From an uncultured Alphaproteobacteria bacterium (lineage in GTDB: Bacteria > Pseudomonadota > Alphaproteobacteria > Rhodospirillales > Rhodospirillaceae), in contig LT599022.1 in assembly GCA_900079695.1 (NCBI GenBank), positions 62,001 through 126,000 of the forward strand: a DNA stretch of 64,000 nt, in the 5' to 3' direction. Made by a program: the position numbers and the translations under genes. This document shows positions 9,996-19,600 of the stretch, one piece after another; positions within the stretch are counted from its first letter, which is position 1, and the number at the start of each line of letters is the position of its first letter. The notes beneath the pieces are model-generated. The model did no database searches. It saw only the letters and a program-made list of their open reading frames with translations, and was not told the origin of the DNA.

Positions 9996-10622
9996 ATGGC
10001 AGCGGAAGACAAGGGCTCCGGCCTGATGGCGACGGACGAGATCCGCCACATGTACGTGGCGGCGCAGGCCGCGCGCCTGTTCACGGAGAAGGGCTATGCC
10101 CAGACCAAGGTCGTGGAGATCGCCGCGGCGGCGCATATGTCGGGCGAGACGCTCTACCGCCTGTTTCCCGGTAAGCTCGCGGTCCTCGCGGCGGCGATCG
10201 AGACCTGCCGCGACGGCTGGTTCCGTGCGCCGATCGCGGAGGATATACCCGTCGCCGCCGCGTTGGAGGCCGCCTTCCGGGTCGATCTCGATCCGTTGAC
10301 GGTGCACCACCGCATGGCGTTCCTGCGCTGCGTGATTTCCGAATCGCTGCGCAATCCGGAGGTCGAGGCGGTGTTTCGGGGCTACTGCACCGACGGCATC
10401 CGGACCGCACTCGCCGCCTGGCTGCGCCGCCGCGATCGCGAAGGGCGGATCGCGGTGGGGAACGCGGAGGCTGCCGCGCAGCTCCTTATGAGCATGGTCT
10501 TCGGCGCGTTGACGCTCGGCCCGGCGGCGGCCGAGCCCTCGCACGAGGCCGCGGAACGGGTGGCGTCCATCCGCGGGTGCGTCGCGGTGTTCCTGCACGG
10601 CGTCGCGCGCGATCCCGGCTGA
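9996..10622 (+). CDS. TetR family regulator at the end of the efflux operon
   Basis: About 208 residues. The N-terminal TetR helix-turn-helix is clear (LFTEKGYAQTKVVEIAAAAHMSGETLYRLFPGKLAVL), with a C-terminal TetR_C domain (FRGYCTDGIRTALAAWLRRRDREGRI). It is co-directional with the channel gene, 36 bases after it, and so probably a second regulator of the pump or a regulator borrowed from a neighbouring function. ATG 9996 is preferred because GGAGGAGGAGAGG precedes it; ATG 9981 is in frame but lacks a good ribosome site. Its protein is not closely similar to the TetR at 3451-4068. Confidence 0.85.
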   Translation: MAAEDKGSGLMATDEIRHMYVAAQAARLFTEKGYAQTKVVEIAAAAHMSGETLYRLFPGKLAVLAAAIETCRDGWFRAPIAEDIPVAAALEAAFRVDLDPLTVHHRMAFLRCVISESLRNPEVEAVFRGYCTDGIRTALAAWLRRRDREGRIAVGNAEAAAQLLMSMVFGALTLGPAAAEPSHEAAERVASIRGCVAVFLHGVARDPG

Positions 10623-10727
10623 TCCCGCATTCGTTCGGCGGTCGTGCAGCCTTCGGCGGGGTTGAGTCGTTTCGGTTCGCATGGGGCGCCCGCTCCGGGC
10701 GGCCCGGGAACGCGAAGGAGGTGCGAC

Positions 10728-11027
10728 ATGAGCAGGTTCCGGCCGATCGCCGCGGCGGCGGCGCTGTGCGCGGGCGCGCTGGGGTTCGTTCCGGCGCAGG
10801 CGGCCGAGTTGCCGCCGATCGCGTGCAGTCCCCAGGCTCTCGCCAAGATCGACGGTTCGACCGCCGCGGACGCGCGGAAGGCGATGACCGCGGCCGGTTA
10901 TACGCAGATCGCCGATCTTAAGAAGGGCTGCGACAACTATTGGCACGCCCGCGCGATGAAGAACGGCAGGCCCACCGGCGTGCTGCTCGCCCCCGACGGG
11001 CAGGTGCGGCCCGAGGGGCTGGAGTAG
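10728..11027 (+). CDS. small periplasmic PepSY-like protein
   Basis: 99 residues with a Sec signal peptide cleaved after AQAA (about residue 25). The mature part has ARKAMTAAGYTQIADLKKGCDNYWHARAMKNGRPTG-type text (start about residue 47), which matches the helix-strand pattern of PepSY-like domains: an amphipathic helix ending in an AGY, then strands ending in DPDG- or APDGQV-like turns. Two cysteines could form a disulphide. It has an AAGGAGGT ribosome site. Such proteins are thought to act as periplasmic inhibitors or sensors; no precise function is claimed. Confidence 0.7.
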   Translation: MSRFRPIAAAAALCAGALGFVPAQAAELPPIACSPQALAKIDGSTAADARKAMTAAGYTQIADLKKGCDNYWHARAMKNGRPTGVLLAPDGQVRPEGLE

Positions 11028-11028
11028 G

Positions 11029-12441
11029 TCAGCGCGCCGGAACGCGTTGCTCCACCCGCGCCAGCAGGTCGGCGGCGAAGGTGGTGAGGGTGTCGTCGCG
11101 CGCGCCCATCACCACGATGCGGTCGCCCGGGCGCGCGAGCGCCAGCAGACGTTCGCCGCAGGCGGCGCGGTCGGGCAGGTGCGCGGCGCGGCGGCCGCGT
11201 GCGGCGACGCCGTCGGCGATGTCGGCGCTGCCGACGCTCCGGTCGACGGTGCCGCCGAAGTAGACCGGGTCCGGCATCAGCAGTTCGTCCTCGGGCGCGA
11301 GTCCGGCGGCGAAGGCGTCGACGAAGCCCGCGCGCATCAGTCGCAGCGGGCCGAAGCCGTGCGGCTGGAACAGCACCAGCAGGCGGCCGGGGAACTCGTG
11401 CAGCGCCGCGAGGGTTGCGGCGATCTTGTCGGGATTGTGGGCGAAGTCGTCGATCACCGTGACGCCGCCGGCGCTGCCGACGGTTTCGAGGCGGCGGCGG
11501 ATGCCGGCGAAGTCCGCAAGCGCGGCCGCCGCGTCGCCGAGGCCGACGCCGCACGCCCGCGCCGCGGCGAGGGCGGCGAGCGCGTTGGCGACGTTGTGCC
11601 GCCCCGGCACCCGCAACCGCACCGGCATCGCACCGCCGTCGGCGCGCACCGCGAAGCGCACGCCGTCGGCGAGCGGCCGGACGTCCGTCGCCGCGAGGTC
11701 GGCGGCGGGGTCGTGCAGGGAATAGGTGATCCGCCGCGCGGCCGGGGTTCCGGCGGCGAGCGCGGCGGTTTCGGCGTTGTCGAGGTTGAGCACCGCGACC
11801 TCGGCCTTGGCGACGAAGTCGCCGAACAGCGTCCGCAGTTCGGCGAGCGACTTGTGGTCCAGCGCGACGTTGTTGAGCACCGCCACCCGCGGGCGGTAAT
11901 GGGCGATCGAGCCGTCGCTTTCGTCGACCTCGGCGACGAACGGATCGTCGCCGCCGACCAGGGCGCTCGCGAACGGCGTCTCGGCGGAGACGAAGTTGCG
12001 CATCACCGCGCCGTTGACCACCGTCGGCCGCAACCCGGCGCGATGCAGCACCCAGGCGACCATGCCGGTGGTGGTGGATTTGCCGCTGGTGCCCGCCACC
12101 CCCACCGAGTTCGGCGCGGCGTTGAACAGCGAGGCGAGGAGCTCGGCGCGGGTGAGCATCGTCGCGCCCGCGCGCCGCGCGGCGGCGACGTCGGGGATGG
12201 TGTCCTCGACCGCGGTGGAGGTGACGAACACCGTTCCCGCGCCGGAGACGCCGCTGCCGTCCTGCGGGAACAGCGCGATGCCGCGACTACGCAGGAACGC
12301 GAACTTGTCGGCCAGCAGCCCCTGGTCGAGCGACCGGTCCGAACCCGCCACCGCGTGGCCGCGCTGCCGCACGATCAGAGCCAGCGGCAGCATCCCGCTG
12401 CCGCCGATTCCGCAAAAGAAATACTGTCTGTCGCCGTGCAT
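11029..12441 (-). CDS. Mur ligase (MurC/Mpl-like)
   Basis: 470 residues with the three Mur-ligase domains: an N-terminal UDP-MurNAc-binding Rossmann part ([28 protein letters not shown]), a central ATP-binding domain with P-loop GTSGKSTTT (about residue 115), and the C-terminal domain with [19 protein letters not shown]. MurC and Mpl usually have GTHGKTTT; the Ser/Ser version here is a small departure. It starts 54 bases from, and diverges from, an LD-carboxypeptidase gene, which favours a recycling ligase of the Mpl type (attaching recycled peptide to UDP-MurNAc) over the essential MurC, normally found in the mra/dcw cluster. A cyanophycin-like or other amide ligase cannot be excluded. Confidence 0.75.
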   Translation of the reverse strand: MHGDRQYFFCGIGGSGMLPLALIVRQRGHAVAGSDRSLDQGLLADKFAFLRSRGIALFPQDGSGVSGAGTVFVTSTAVEDTIPDVAAARRAGATMLTRAELLASLFNAAPNSVGVAGTSGKSTTTGMVAWVLHRAGLRPTVVNGAVMRNFVSAETPFASALVGGDDPFVAEVDESDGSIAHYRPRVAVLNNVALDHKSLAELRTLFGDFVAKAEVAVLNLDNAETAALAAGTPAARRITYSLHDPAADLAATDVRPLADGVRFAVRADGGAMPVRLRVPGRHNVANALAALAAARACGVGLGDAAAALADFAGIRRRLETVGSAGGVTVIDDFAHNPDKIAATLAALHEFPGRLLVLFQPHGFGPLRLMRAGFVDAFAAGLAPEDELLMPDPVYFGGTVDRSVGSADIADGVAARGRRAAHLPDRAACGERLLALARPGDRIVVMGARDDTLTTFAADLLARVEQRVPAR

Positions 12442-12495
12442 GCGCGGAGGCTACAATCTGGCCGCCGGGGCGGCAAGCGGAATGGAGGGTGGAGA

Positions 12496-13305
12496 ATGCG
12501 GATCGGCGTGGTCGCGCCGGGGCGGGCGGTGACGCCCGAGCTCGAACGGCGGGTGCGGGCGCTCGCCGCCGCAGAGGTTCCCGAGGCGGAGATCCGCTTT
12601 CACCCCCAGTGCTTCGCGTCGTGCGGCCATTTCGCGGGCGACGACGCGACGCGCGCGGCGGCGTTCGTCGAAACCGCGAACGATCCGGCGGTGGACGCGG
12701 TGTGGTTCGCGCGCGGCGGCTACGGCGCGTTCCGGATCGCGGCGCTGGTGCTGCCGCGCCTTTCGAGCGCGGCGGGCGACAAGCTCTACATGGGATACAG
12801 CGACGGCGGCGCGCTGCTCGGCGCGCTTTACGGCGCGGGCGTCGGCCGCGTCGCCCACGGACCGATGCCCGCCGATCTCGCGCGGGAGGGCGGCGCGGCG
12901 GCGGTGCGGCGGGCGCTCGGCTATCTCGTGCGGAGCGAGGCCGCGGCGCTCGAACCGACGTCGGCGGGCGCGCCCGCGGCGGCGTTCAACCTCACCATTC
13001 TCGCGCACCTGATCGGCACGCCCTACCTGCCCGATCTCGCCGGTCACGTGCTGATGCTGGAGGAAGTGTCCGAGCCGATCTACCGCATCGACCGGGCGCT
13101 CGGCCAGGTCGCGAGCGCCCCGGCGCTGCGCGGCCTTGCGGGGATCCGCCTCGGGCGCTGCCGCGAGATTCCGCCGAACGACCCGGATTTCGGCCGCGAC
13201 GAGGTGGACGTGGCGCGGGAGTGGTGCGGGCGCTCCGGCATTCCCTGGCTCGGCCGCGCCGACATCGGCCACGACGCCGCCAACAAGGTGGTGCGGTTCG
13301 GCTGA
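12496..13305 (+). CDS. ldcA: LD-carboxypeptidase (peptidase S66, LdcA-like)
   Basis: 269 residues. The nucleophile Ser lies in MGYSDGGALLGALYGAG (about residue 100); the Glu of LEEVSEPIYRIDRAL (about residue 192) and the His of ADIGHDAANK near the C terminus complete the S66 Ser-Glu-His triad. The family removes the terminal D-Ala from cytoplasmic murein tetrapeptides during recycling. ATG 12496 begins the domain directly and has GGAGGGTGGAGA upstream; the frame is open far upstream only because it shadows the divergent ligase. It is paired divergently with the Mur ligase, consistent with a recycling function for both. Confidence 0.88.
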   Translation: MRIGVVAPGRAVTPELERRVRALAAAEVPEAEIRFHPQCFASCGHFAGDDATRAAAFVETANDPAVDAVWFARGGYGAFRIAALVLPRLSSAAGDKLYMGYSDGGALLGALYGAGVGRVAHGPMPADLAREGGAAAVRRALGYLVRSEAAALEPTSAGAPAAAFNLTILAHLIGTPYLPDLAGHVLMLEEVSEPIYRIDRALGQVASAPALRGLAGIRLGRCREIPPNDPDFGRDEVDVAREWCGRSGIPWLGRADIGHDAANKVVRFG

Positions 13306-13312
13306 GCGCGGC

Positions 13313-13762
13313 TCAGGTCGCCGGGCCGGTCCAGGCCGCGAGTTCGCGCTTGAGGCGGCGGATCTCCTCGAACCGGGCGGTGGCGTCGCGCAGCACCGCG
13401 ACGACGCCGTCCACCGCGCCCGCGGCGTCGAAGGTCATGGCGATGGTGAACTCCACGGAAATCCGCAGCCCGTCGGCGGTCAGGGCCGGAACCGAGAGCA
13501 GTTCGCCCTCGCCGTAGCGGCTGCGCCCGGCGGCGACCGCGTGTGTCCAACCTTCCCAATGGCGGGCGCGGAGGGGCTCGGGCACGATGATGTCGAGCGA
13601 CCGGCCTTCCGCCTGCGCGGCGGAAAAGCCGAAGATGCGTTCCGCGCCGGGGTTCCAGAAGCGGATCACGCCGTCGCGGTCGGTGGCGAGGATGGCGTCG
13701 GAGCGGCTTTCGAGCAGCGCGCGGGCGACACGATCGGGAAAGTCGAGGGCGGATGCGGTCAT
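13313..13762 (-). CDS. stand-alone PAS-domain protein
   Basis: 149 residues consisting of a single PAS domain, with ARALLESRSDAILATDRDGVIRFWNPGAERIFGFSAAQAEGRSL at the N terminus and a PAC-like end (VDGVVAVLRDATARFEEIRRLKRELA). There is no output domain. ATG 13762 has AGAGGA upstream and begins the domain; upstream in-frame codons are not PAS-like. It lies 31 bases after the EIIC-EAL gene on the same strand, so it may be a sensory partner of that protein or of the upstream histidine kinase. The 3' end nearly abuts the convergent ldcA gene. The ligand is unknown; the sequence resembles heme-free PAS domains of the MEKHLA/PAS_4 type. Confidence 0.75.
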   Translation of the reverse strand: MTASALDFPDRVARALLESRSDAILATDRDGVIRFWNPGAERIFGFSAAQAEGRSLDIIVPEPLRARHWEGWTHAVAAGRSRYGEGELLSVPALTADGLRISVEFTIAMTFDAAGAVDGVVAVLRDATARFEEIRRLKRELAAWTGPAT

Positions 13763-13793
13763 CGGGTCCTCTCGCAGTCGGCGGAAAGGCCGA

Positions 13794-15962
13794 TCATAGC
13801 GGCGATCCGCGCCCGCCGTCATCCGCTTGCGCGGCCGCGACGAACGCGAGGCAGGCGTCCGCCGAAACCGGAGGGCAGTAGAGATAGCCCTGCACGATGC
13901 GGCAGCCGAGGCCGAGAAAGCGGTCGAGTTGCGCCGGGGTCTCGACGCCCTCGACCACGGTGGCGATGCCGAGCGACCGGGTCAGATCGACGATCGAGTG
14001 GACGATGTGGTCGTTGACGTCGCTCGCGACGGTGAGCGAGCGGTCGATCTTGAGGGTGTCGATCGGCACCACGTGGAGGTAGCGCAGCGAGGTGTGGCCC
14101 ATGCCGAAGTCGTCGATGGCGATGCGGGCGCCGCGGCTGCGCAGAAGCTGCAACGCGTCGAAGGTTTCGCGCTGCGGCGACAGGACCGTGGATTCGGTGA
14201 TTTCGAGTTCGATCTGGCGCGGTTCCAGGCCGTTGGCGGCGATGCAGCCGAGCACCCCGGCGGCGAAATCGTGCGCCAGCAACTGCCGCGGCGCGACGTT
14301 GATCGACATCGCCAGGGCATCCGGCACGCGGCCGCGCCAGAGGCCGCGCTGGCGGCACGCCTCGGCGACGACGAACGCGCCGAGGGCGTCGACGCGGCCG
14401 ATCTCCTCGGCGAGCGCCACCGCGATCGGCGGCGGCACCCGGCCGAACACCGGATGGCTCCAGCGCAGCAGCGCCTCGACCCCGATCGCCGCGCCGGTGC
14501 CCGCGTCCACCTGCGGCTGGTATTCGAGGAACAGCCCTTCGCGCCGCGCCAGCGCGGTTTCGAGATCGGCGGCGAGGGTGGCGGCGAGCGCGCCGACGCG
14601 GCCGCCGAGGTGGAGCAGCGCGCGCTCCGGCGCTGCGTGGCTCTCGGCGGCGACGAGCAGTTGCGACATCGCCCGGCGACCCTGGTCGCCGCGCAGGCGG
14701 TCGGACCAGCGCACGAACGGGACGTAGACGGCGACGCCGACCGCGAGGTTGACGAGCTGCATCGCCGGACCGGCGAAGGAGTGGCCGGTGGCGACCCAGG
14801 CGTTGAGCAGGGGCGGCGTCGTCCACACCGCCGCGACCGTGGTGGCGGGTACCCAGCCGAGCAGGGTGGCCCCCCAGGCGAGGCCGGTCTGCACCAGCGG
14901 CACCGCCACGAACGGCAGCGCGAACGCCGGATTGAGCACCAGCGGAATGCCGAACAACAGGGGTTCGTTGACGTTGCAGAGCGCGGGCAGCAGCGCGATC
15001 GCGCAGATCCGCCGGAGGCCGCGGTCGCGGCTGGCGAGAAACACCGCGAACACCAGCGCGAGCGTGCTCCCCGAGCCGCCGATGCGCACGAACACGTCGA
15101 AGAAGGTCTTGGTGAGGACGTGGGGAATCGGGTCGCCCCAGCTTGCCGCCGAAGCGTTGGCGAGGCCCGAGGGAATCAGGATCCGTTCCTCGATCGGGTA
15201 GAGCAGGTTGGGGCCGTGGACGCCGATCAGCCACAGCGCCTGCGAGACGAGGATATAGCCGAGGCCGAGCCCCAGCCCCGCGCCGAGATGGAGGAACGGG
15301 GCGGCGAGGGCGAGGCTGACGACGGTTTGCAGGTCGCCCGCGCCGTTGACCTCGCACAGCAGGCGCAGCGCCGCGAACGTCAGCACCGTGGCGATCCCGG
15401 CGGGAACCAGCGTCAGCGAACGGCGGATCTCGATGTCGCCGCCGGTGCCGCCGAGCGGCAGCCGCAGCCAGCGCAGCCGGGCGAACGTCTCGAACAGGCG
15501 GGTTGCCGCCACCGCGCTCGCGAGGGCGACGAACAGGCCGTGGCCGAGATGGAAGGCGTAGCGCCACTCGCTGGTTTCCGCCGGGGCGACGACGACGAAG
15601 AACGACGCCAGCGCGATTCCCACCGCCGTCGGGGTTTCGGCGTTGAGCGGGCTGTCCGGCCGCCCGGCGAGCTTGACCGCCACCGAGCACACCACCACGA
15701 GCGAGCCGATGCCGAATGACCCGAACACCAGTTGCGCGACGAACGGTCGCCACCCCGGCCCGAACAGGGCGTTGAGGGCGGCGCGGAAGCCGGGCACGGG
15801 GAAGTCGAGAAGCAGCAGGCCGACCGCGCCGAGGAGCACCAGCGGCATCACCGCGATCAGCCCGTGCTGCACCGCCACCAGCGGCGGGTACGACATCGCC
15901 GCGCTCGCGGCGCTTTCCAGGGCGCGGATCAGGTGGGGTCGCCGGAACCGCTCGGACGTCAT
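13794..15962 (-). CDS. PTS EIIC-like membrane domain fused to EAL phosphodiesterase
   Basis: 722 residues. Residues 1 to about 440 are polytopic and match the lactose/cellobiose EIIC permease family, including the substrate-site block CNVNEPLLFGIPLVLNPAF (about residue 335). Residues 460-720 are an EAL domain with all usual catalytic signatures: EALLRW, NVAPRQLL, ELEITES, AIDDFGMGHTSL, LKIDRSL, VVEGVET and QGY, so cyclic-di-GMP hydrolysis is likely. No EIIA or EIIB domain is present, so the EIIC part probably senses sugar rather than transporting it by phosphorylation. This is an inference from architecture. It lies between the histidine kinase and PAS genes in a signalling cluster. The start ATG has GGGGA upstream. 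Confidence 0.85.
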   Translation of the reverse strand: MTSERFRRPHLIRALESAASAAMSYPPLVAVQHGLIAVMPLVLLGAVGLLLLDFPVPGFRAALNALFGPGWRPFVAQLVFGSFGIGSLVVVCSVAVKLAGRPDSPLNAETPTAVGIALASFFVVVAPAETSEWRYAFHLGHGLFVALASAVAATRLFETFARLRWLRLPLGGTGGDIEIRRSLTLVPAGIATVLTFAALRLLCEVNGAGDLQTVVSLALAAPFLHLGAGLGLGLGYILVSQALWLIGVHGPNLLYPIEERILIPSGLANASAASWGDPIPHVLTKTFFDVFVRIGGSGSTLALVFAVFLASRDRGLRRICAIALLPALCNVNEPLLFGIPLVLNPAFALPFVAVPLVQTGLAWGATLLGWVPATTVAAVWTTPPLLNAWVATGHSFAGPAMQLVNLAVGVAVYVPFVRWSDRLRGDQGRRAMSQLLVAAESHAAPERALLHLGGRVGALAATLAADLETALARREGLFLEYQPQVDAGTGAAIGVEALLRWSHPVFGRVPPPIAVALAEEIGRVDALGAFVVAEACRQRGLWRGRVPDALAMSINVAPRQLLAHDFAAGVLGCIAANGLEPRQIELEITESTVLSPQRETFDALQLLRSRGARIAIDDFGMGHTSLRYLHVVPIDTLKIDRSLTVASDVNDHIVHSIVDLTRSLGIATVVEGVETPAQLDRFLGLGCRIVQGYLYCPPVSADACLAFVAAAQADDGGRGSPL

Positions 15963-16052
15963 GAAGTCCCCGAAGATTGATGGTCGCCGGGCGGGCCGGT
16001 ACCTGCGTATGCTATCGCCCCCTCCGAGGCAAGGGGCGTGACGTCCGTCACA

Positions 16053-17783
16053 TCAGGCCGGGATCCGCATCGCGCCCGGTGCGACGAAGGGGCGCGCGAC
16101 GGTGATGTCGCAGGCGAGCCCCGCCTTCGCCCAGCGGCAGACGAAAGTGCCGCCGAGCTGGGTCTCGACGATGCGGCGGATCATCGCGGTGCCGAAGCCG
16201 CCGCGCTCCGGCGGCCGTGCTTCCGGGCCGCCGGATTCCCGCCAGGCGAGGGAGAGGGCGCCGTCGCGCCACGTCCACGAGACCGCGACGCAGCCGCCCG
16301 GCCGCGAAAACGCGCCGTATTTTCCGGCGTTGGTGGCGAGTTCGTGGACGATCATTCCGAGCGATTGCACCACCTCGGGCGCGACCGTCGTGCGCGGGCC
16401 TTCGATCGTCGCGCTCACCCCGCCGCCGACGAGAAACGGCGCGAGCCCCGCCGCGACCAACGCTTCGAGATCGGCGCCGAGCCAGGCGTTGTCGGCGAGC
16501 AGGGCGTGGGTGCGGGCGAGCGCCTCGACGCGGCCGCGCACCGCGGCGGTGAAGTCCTCGATGGTTTCGGCGCGCGTAAGCTGTACCACCGATTGCACGA
16601 CGTTGAGGGCGTTCTTGGCGCGGTGGTCGAGTTCGCGCATCAGCAGGCGCTGGCGCTCCTCGCCGCGTTTGCGCTCGGTGATGTCGAGGAACAGGATCGT
16701 CAGCCCCTCCTGCGCCGGATAGGCGCGCATGTCGAACCAGGCGTCGAGCGGAGCGAAATAGCCTTCCATCGCGGTCATCGCGCCGCTGCGCGCGGCGCGC
16801 AGCGCGCTTTCGGCGAACGGCGTGCGGATCGCCTCGGGCAGCGCCGCGCGCACCGTCCGCCCGAGAATCCGCTCGCGGCGGCGCAGCGGCGCGAGGATCG
16901 CCTCGGCGCGCGGACTGAGGAAGGTGACGCGCCAACGCGCGTCGAGCACCATGAAGCCGTCCTGGATGCTTTCGATGACGCGGGTGGCGCGCTCGGTGCT
17001 CGCCTTGAGTTCGCGCTCGCGCGCCGCGACCGTCGTGGCGGCGCGGCGCAGCGCACCCGCGAGAAGGTTGATCTCGCGGATCCGCGTCGGCGGCATTTCG
17101 GGGATTTCGCCGGTGCCGAGGCCCGCCGCCGCGATCGCGGCGCGGCGGGTGGGGCGCGCGATCAGCGCGGCGGCGAGGAACGCGGCAGCGGCCGAGAGCG
17201 CGAGGCCGAGCGCGGCGACCGCGACGCCGCCGCCGATCAGGCGGCGCGACGGAGCGTCGAGCACCGCCTTCGGCACCCAGACCACGCTCGCCCACCCGCT
17301 TTCCGGCGACCGCGCGAACGCGGTCACCGACGGACGGCCTTCGAGATCGGTGGTCTCGACGACGCCGCGGCCGCGTTGCAGGTGCGCGCGCAGCACCGGT
17401 CCCGCCGGGGTGCCGACGAAATCCTCCGGGCGGTGGGATCGGGCTCGGATGATCGTGCGGTCGTCGATCACCGAGGCGAACCAGCCTTCCGGCAGATCCA
17501 CCGCCGCCGCGAGGCCGGGCGGCAGTCCTCCGGGCGCGCCGTCGAAGCTGCGGCCGCGCGACAGATCGCGGTCGACGGCGAGGGAGAGGGCGTAGGCGAT
17601 TTCGGCGACGCGGTCGACGCTGCGGCCCCGTTCGAGATCGACGAACGATGCGGAGAGGAAGAGGCCCGCCCCCACGAGCGGCGCCACCGCCGCCAGCACC
17701 ACGAGGAACAGGAATAGCCGGAGTGGCGCGCCCCGCCGCGGGAGGACGGTTTCGGTCGGCTCGGGAGCGGCCGGTGCGGCCAT
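16053..17783 (-). CDS. HWE-family membrane sensor histidine kinase
   Basis: 576 residues. There is one transmembrane helix at about 23-48, an extracytoplasmic sensor region (roughly 50-185, Cache-like with GWFASVIDDRTIIRARS), and a second helix around 190-215. A HAMP-like linker follows, then a PAS domain (ATRVIESIQDGFMVLDARWRVTFLSPRAEAIL). The kinase core has the phospho-acceptor in ELDHRAKNALNVVQSVV, the N box HELATNAGKYGA, the WRE motif that defines the HWE family, and GGFGTAMIRRIV. No response regulator is adjacent. HWE kinases in alphaproteobacteria often signal the general stress response or light/chemical cues; which applies here is unknown. Confidence 0.88.
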   Translation of the reverse strand: MAAPAAPEPTETVLPRRGAPLRLFLFLVVLAAVAPLVGAGLFLSASFVDLERGRSVDRVAEIAYALSLAVDRDLSRGRSFDGAPGGLPPGLAAAVDLPEGWFASVIDDRTIIRARSHRPEDFVGTPAGPVLRAHLQRGRGVVETTDLEGRPSVTAFARSPESGWASVVWVPKAVLDAPSRRLIGGGVAVAALGLALSAAAAFLAAALIARPTRRAAIAAAGLGTGEIPEMPPTRIREINLLAGALRRAATTVAARERELKASTERATRVIESIQDGFMVLDARWRVTFLSPRAEAILAPLRRRERILGRTVRAALPEAIRTPFAESALRAARSGAMTAMEGYFAPLDAWFDMRAYPAQEGLTILFLDITERKRGEERQRLLMRELDHRAKNALNVVQSVVQLTRAETIEDFTAAVRGRVEALARTHALLADNAWLGADLEALVAAGLAPFLVGGGVSATIEGPRTTVAPEVVQSLGMIVHELATNAGKYGAFSRPGGCVAVSWTWRDGALSLAWRESGGPEARPPERGGFGTAMIRRIVETQLGGTFVCRWAKAGLACDITVARPFVAPGAMRIPA

Positions 17784-17893
17784 GGCGTTTCCTCTCGCGC
17801 TGTGTCTGCGAGTGTGTATGTTGGGTGACGAAATCGCCTTGCCAGCGGCGGTTTCGGGAATTCTTGTCGGTTTTCAAGGTCGGGAGGGCGGGC

Positions 17894-18550
17894 GTGGAGC
17901 GGACGGCGGCGCATCCGCGGTTGGTCGAGATCGCGATTCCCACCCGCGCGGCGGGACCCGCGGCGCGGGTGGTGGCGCTCGACTTCGAAACCGCCACCAT
18001 GTCGCGCGCGACGCCGTGCGCGATCGGCCTCGCGTGGATCGAGGACGGGCGGGTGGCGCGCCGCGCCTATCGCCTGATCCGCCCGGATTGCGCGGCGCGG
18101 ATGTGGTGCTTCGGCCACATCCACGGCCTCCATCCCGGCGACGTCGCCGACGCCGCGACGTTTCCGGAAATCTGGGAGGATCTCGCGCCGCATCTCGAAG
18201 GCGCGCTGGTGCTGGCGCACAACGCCGCGTTCGACCTCGGCGTGCTGCGCGGCACCCTCGACCACTACGATCTGCCGATCCCCCGGTTGCGCTGCCTCTG
18301 CACCCTGGTGGCGTCGCGGCGGGTGTGGCCGGGACTGCCGAGCTACACCCTGCCGAACGTCGCGGCGCGGGTCGGCTACAGCTTTTCCCACCATCACGCG
18401 CTGGAGGATGCCGAGGCGGCGGCGCGGATCGCGCTCGGCGCGCTCGCGCACACCGGCGCCGCCGATCTTCCGGCGCTCGCCGCCGCGATCGGGGTGCGCG
18501 TCGGCACCCTCGGGCCGGAGGGTTACGTGTCGTCGGTGCGGGCGCGCTGA
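17894..18550 (+). CDS. DEDDh 3'-5' exonuclease (DnaQ-like)
   Basis: 218 residues with the DnaQ-type exonuclease motifs: ExoI VVALDFETAT, ExoII LAHNAAFDLGVL, and ExoIII with His and Asp in HHALEDAEAAARI. It resembles the stand-alone or Pol III epsilon-like proofreading nuclease family that also occurs in DinG-like or BRCT proteins. No ATG precedes the ExoI motif, so the start is taken as GTG 17894, which has GGGAGG seven bases upstream; ATG 18000 would cut into the catalytic core. It diverges from the histidine kinase gene. Confidence 0.82.
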   Translation: MERTAAHPRLVEIAIPTRAAGPAARVVALDFETATMSRATPCAIGLAWIEDGRVARRAYRLIRPDCAARMWCFGHIHGLHPGDVADAATFPEIWEDLAPHLEGALVLAHNAAFDLGVLRGTLDHYDLPIPRLRCLCTLVASRRVWPGLPSYTLPNVAARVGYSFSHHHALEDAEAAARIALGALAHTGAADLPALAAAIGVRVGTLGPEGYVSSVRAR

Positions 18551-18613
18551 CGGCTGGCGGTCGCGGCAGGTCGCCGCCATATGGGGAGAACCGTCACTTC
18601 GGAGTTCTCCGCC

Positions 18614-19600
18614 ATGCCGCCGCTTTCGATCCTCGATCTCGTCCGCGTCACCGAGGAGACCGACGCGGGCGGCGCGCTCGCGAATGCCCGCGAGCTCGCC
18701 CGCCATGCCGAGGACTGGGGATACGTCCGGTTCTGGGTCGCCGAGCATCACAACATGCCGGGGGTCGCCTCCGCCGCCACCGCGGTGGTGATCGGCCATG
18801 TCGCCGCCGGGACGACGCGCATCCGCGTCGGCGCGGGCGGGGTGATGCTGCCCAACCACGCGCCGCTGGTGATCGCCGAGCAGTTCGGCACGCTCGCGCG
18901 GCTGTTCCCCGGGCGTATCGATCTCGGCCTCGGGCGCGCGCCCGGCACCGATCCGTTGACCCTACGGGCGCTGCGGCGCGGGCCGGAGGCGTCCGAGGAA
19001 TTTCCGCGCGACGTCCGCGAGTTGCAGGCCTATCTCGCCCCCGCCGCGCCCGGGCAGCGGATCCGCGCGATTCCGGCGCAGGGCACCGAGGTGCCGCTGT
19101 GGATTCTCGGATCGAGCCTGTTCGGCGCGATGCTGGCGGCGGATTACGGCCTGCCCTACGCCTTCGCCTCCCACTTCGCGCCGCAGGCGCTGTTGCGGGC
19201 GCTTGCCGTCTACCGCGAGCGTTTCCGCCCCTCGGCGCAGCTCGACAAGCCCTATGCGATGGTCGGCGTCAACGTCGTCGCCGCGGAGACCGACGCGGAG
19301 GCGAAGCGGCTGTGGACCACCCAGCAGATGTCGTTCACCAACCTGATCCGCGGCGAGCGCGGCTTGAGCCGCCCGCCGATCGCCCGCATCGACGACTACT
19401 GGACCCCGGAGGAGAAGATCCAGGTGACGGGGATGCTGTCGCGCAGCGTCGTCGGCGCGCCGGAGACGGTGCGGCGCGGCCTTGCCGAACTGGCGCGCGA
19501 GACCCGCGCCGACGAACTGATCGTGGTGTCCGACGTTTACGATCACGCCGCGCGGCTGCGCTCGTTCGAGCTGATCGCCGAGGCTATGCGAGCGGGCTGA
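18614..19600 (+). CDS. LLM-class flavin-dependent oxidoreductase (luciferase-like)
   Basis: 328 residues of the luciferase-like monooxygenase family (MsnO8-type): [67 protein letters not shown] and the C-terminal [43 protein letters not shown] all fit. It would use reduced FMN or F420-like flavin to oxidise an unknown substrate. ATG 18614 begins the usual family N terminus and has GGAG upstream; ATG 18581 is also in frame. The 3' end overlaps the convergent carbonic anhydrase gene by 17 bases. Confidence 0.88.
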   Translation: MPPLSILDLVRVTEETDAGGALANARELARHAEDWGYVRFWVAEHHNMPGVASAATAVVIGHVAAGTTRIRVGAGGVMLPNHAPLVIAEQFGTLARLFPGRIDLGLGRAPGTDPLTLRALRRGPEASEEFPRDVRELQAYLAPAAPGQRIRAIPAQGTEVPLWILGSSLFGAMLAADYGLPYAFASHFAPQALLRALAVYRERFRPSAQLDKPYAMVGVNVVAAETDAEAKRLWTTQQMSFTNLIRGERGLSRPPIARIDDYWTPEEKIQVTGMLSRSVVGAPETVRRGLAELARETRADELIVVSDVYDHAARLRSFELIAEAMRAG

